Part shown: positions 21,684-22,467 of the stretch, piece after piece | Layout of the letters: each line of letters opens with the position of its first letter | Position numbering within the stretch: position 1 is the stretch's first letter | From: Candidatus Parcubacteria bacterium | GTDB lineage: Bacteria > Patescibacteriota > Minisyncoccia > UBA6257 > JAPLYJ01 | DNA length: 22,467 nucleotides | Direction: 5' to 3' | Assembly: GCA_026395655.1 (NCBI GenBank) | Contig: JAPLYJ010000020.1 | Coordinates: 1 to 22,467, forward strand | The notes under the pieces: model-generated | Database searches by the model: none | What the model was told of the DNA's origin: nothing | The model's input: the letters and a program-made list of their open reading frames with translations, nothing else | Position numbers and translations under genes: made by a program

Positions 21684-21730
21684 TTGTAAGATAAATTAAA
21701 CAATGATACAATTAAATCAAATTGACATTT

Positions 21731-21772
21731 CGTTGGTCCAAAAAAAATTCTATGACGTTGGACCCAAAAAAA
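21731..21772 (+). repeat. Pair of 17-base direct repeats ahead of the nuclease gene
   Basis: Two copies of CGTTGG(T/A)CC(A/C) followed by seven A, at 21731-21747 and 21756-21772, match at 15 of 17 positions with a 25-base period. The first contains the palindrome TTGGTCCAA. A perfect TTGACA lies just before them at 21722-21727, but no well-spaced -10 box follows it. Confidence 0.5.
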
Positions 21773-21777
21773 TAAAT

Positions 21778-22467
21778 ATGCGTATCTCATACTCTTCTTT
21801 AGAGTGTTTTCAAAACTGTCCTCAAAAATATAAATTTTCAGAGATAGACAAAATCAAAGAACCTAAATCCAAAGAGGCTGTTTTTGGTTCCTACATCCAT
21901 GAAGTTTTACATTGGTTTTACAAAAACGACCCTCACTTCCCTACCCTTGAAAACCTGTTAGCATATTATCAGGAACATTGGTCTGATAAAAAAATATTTA
22001 AATGGGAAGACGAAAAAACAGAGAAAGAATATCTTAATAGCGGCATAGATATGTTAAAAAGGTATTATGAGGCTAACGCAGATCAAAATCTCATTATTAT
22101 GGACTTAGAAAGCCGTTTTGAAGCTATTTTAGATGAAACACCTAATGAAACAGGTGGTAAACATATCTTATCTGGAATTATAGATCGCATAGACAAATTA
22201 GCAGATGGTACTTTTGAAATAATAGACTACAAAACAGGTAAAAGAATGCCTAGCAAAGATCAATTAGAAAACAATCTACAACTATCAATTTATGCTATTG
22301 GTTTAAAAGAACGTTGGCCTAAAATCAATGTCTCTGATTTAAGATTAACTCTTTACTATCTCAAGCCCGGAGAAAAATTAGTAATCAGAAAACAAGAAGC
22401 AGATTTAGAAAAAATCAGAAATCAAGTCATTGGTATCATTCATGAGATACAAAACAGCTCTTTTGAA
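21778..22467 (+). CDS. RecB-family PD-(D/E)XK nuclease, N-terminal part (3' end outside window)
   Basis: A probable DNA exonuclease of the PD-(D/E)XK superfamily (RecB/AddB C-terminal nuclease or Cas4-like), acting in recombinational repair. The first 230 residues are seen and the frame is open at the window edge. MRISYSSLECFQNCPQKYKF, with C14, is the typical opening and may supply one ligand of an iron-sulfur cluster whose other cysteines would lie downstream. FGSYIHEVLH (36-45) is the conserved His motif. LSGIIDRID gives D136, and FEIIDYKTGK gives the catalytic D150-x-K152. NLQLSIYAIG is the QxxxY motif (Q168, Y172). An in-frame ATG 25 codons upstream (21703) is possible, but the region between carries direct repeats, so I prefer 21778. 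No Shine-Dalgarno site is seen. Confidence 0.85.
   Translation, partial: MRISYSSLECFQNCPQKYKFSEIDKIKEPKSKEAVFGSYIHEVLHWFYKNDPHFPTLENLLAYYQEHWSDKKIFKWEDEKTEKEYLNSGIDMLKRYYEANADQNLIIMDLESRFEAILDETPNETGGKHILSGIIDRIDKLADGTFEIIDYKTGKRMPSKDQLENNLQLSIYAIGLKERWPKINVSDLRLTLYYLKPGEKLVIRKQEADLEKIRNQVIGIIHEIQNSSFE

Noticed and set aside
1..22467. Recoded TGA (glycine) as in Gracilibacteria/SR1
   Set aside because: alaS ends in TGA exactly where the family's conserved sequence ends, and the other genes need no TGA read-through; stops are TAA, TAG and one TGA.
1..22467. CRISPR array, rRNA, tRNA genes or insertion sequences
   Set aside because: I found no regularly spaced repeats, rRNA-like stretches, cloverleaf with a T-arm sequence, or transposase motifs.

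Overview
This is a low-GC, densely packed bacterial chromosome segment, roughly 30-38% GC in the stretches I counted by hand. It looks like a member of the Patescibacteria (Candidate Phyla Radiation), most likely a Parcubacteria-type lineage. The reasons are family-level: small core proteins, a minimal alanyl-tRNA synthetase (595 aa), a standalone 5'-3' exonuclease, a sigma-region-4/HARE-HTH protein, the membrane-protein/VirD4-like ATPase pair, a PEGA-domain protein, and the near absence of Shine-Dalgarno sequences. The assignment is by pattern recognition, not a database search. TGA is a stop here (alaS ends in it), so the recoded genetic code of some CPR lineages does not apply.

Layout. Bases 1-1721 hold the end of secD and all of secF, for protein export. 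A strong extended -10 promoter at 1736-1764 starts the next run: a sigma4/HARE-HTH regulator, a membrane-anchored protein, a VirD4/TraD-like ATPase and a PolA-type 5' nuclease. Then come mnmA (tRNA 2-thiolation), alaS, and a single-pass membrane protein resembling baseplate-J family proteins. A consensus promoter overlapping that gene's stop codon (11060-11088) opens the translation/transcription operon infA-rpmJ-rpsM-rpsK-rpsD-rpoA-rplQ-rplM-rpsI. The operon ends at a bidirectional hairpin terminator (15144-15166).

A convergent PEGA-domain protein follows on the minus strand. It is divergent from an ftsW-murG-gltX run (cell-wall synthesis plus glutamyl-tRNA synthetase) whose last member is an unlisted 59-aa tryptophan-rich mini-protein. 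The two divergent promoters overlap at their -35 boxes, and both place the transcription start at or next to the ATG, so leaderless mRNAs are predicted.

Bases 20553-21690 are unlike the rest. They hold three unrecognised small minus-strand genes, two predicted membrane proteins and one soluble. Part of the stretch is clearly GC-richer (48% and 58% in two 60-base lines). Two of the genes have textbook AAGGAG ribosome sites. There are consensus promoters and strong terminators, and an inverted repeat sits on one start site. This is the best candidate for an acquired or undescribed module. The window ends inside a RecB-family PD-(D/E)XK nuclease gene.
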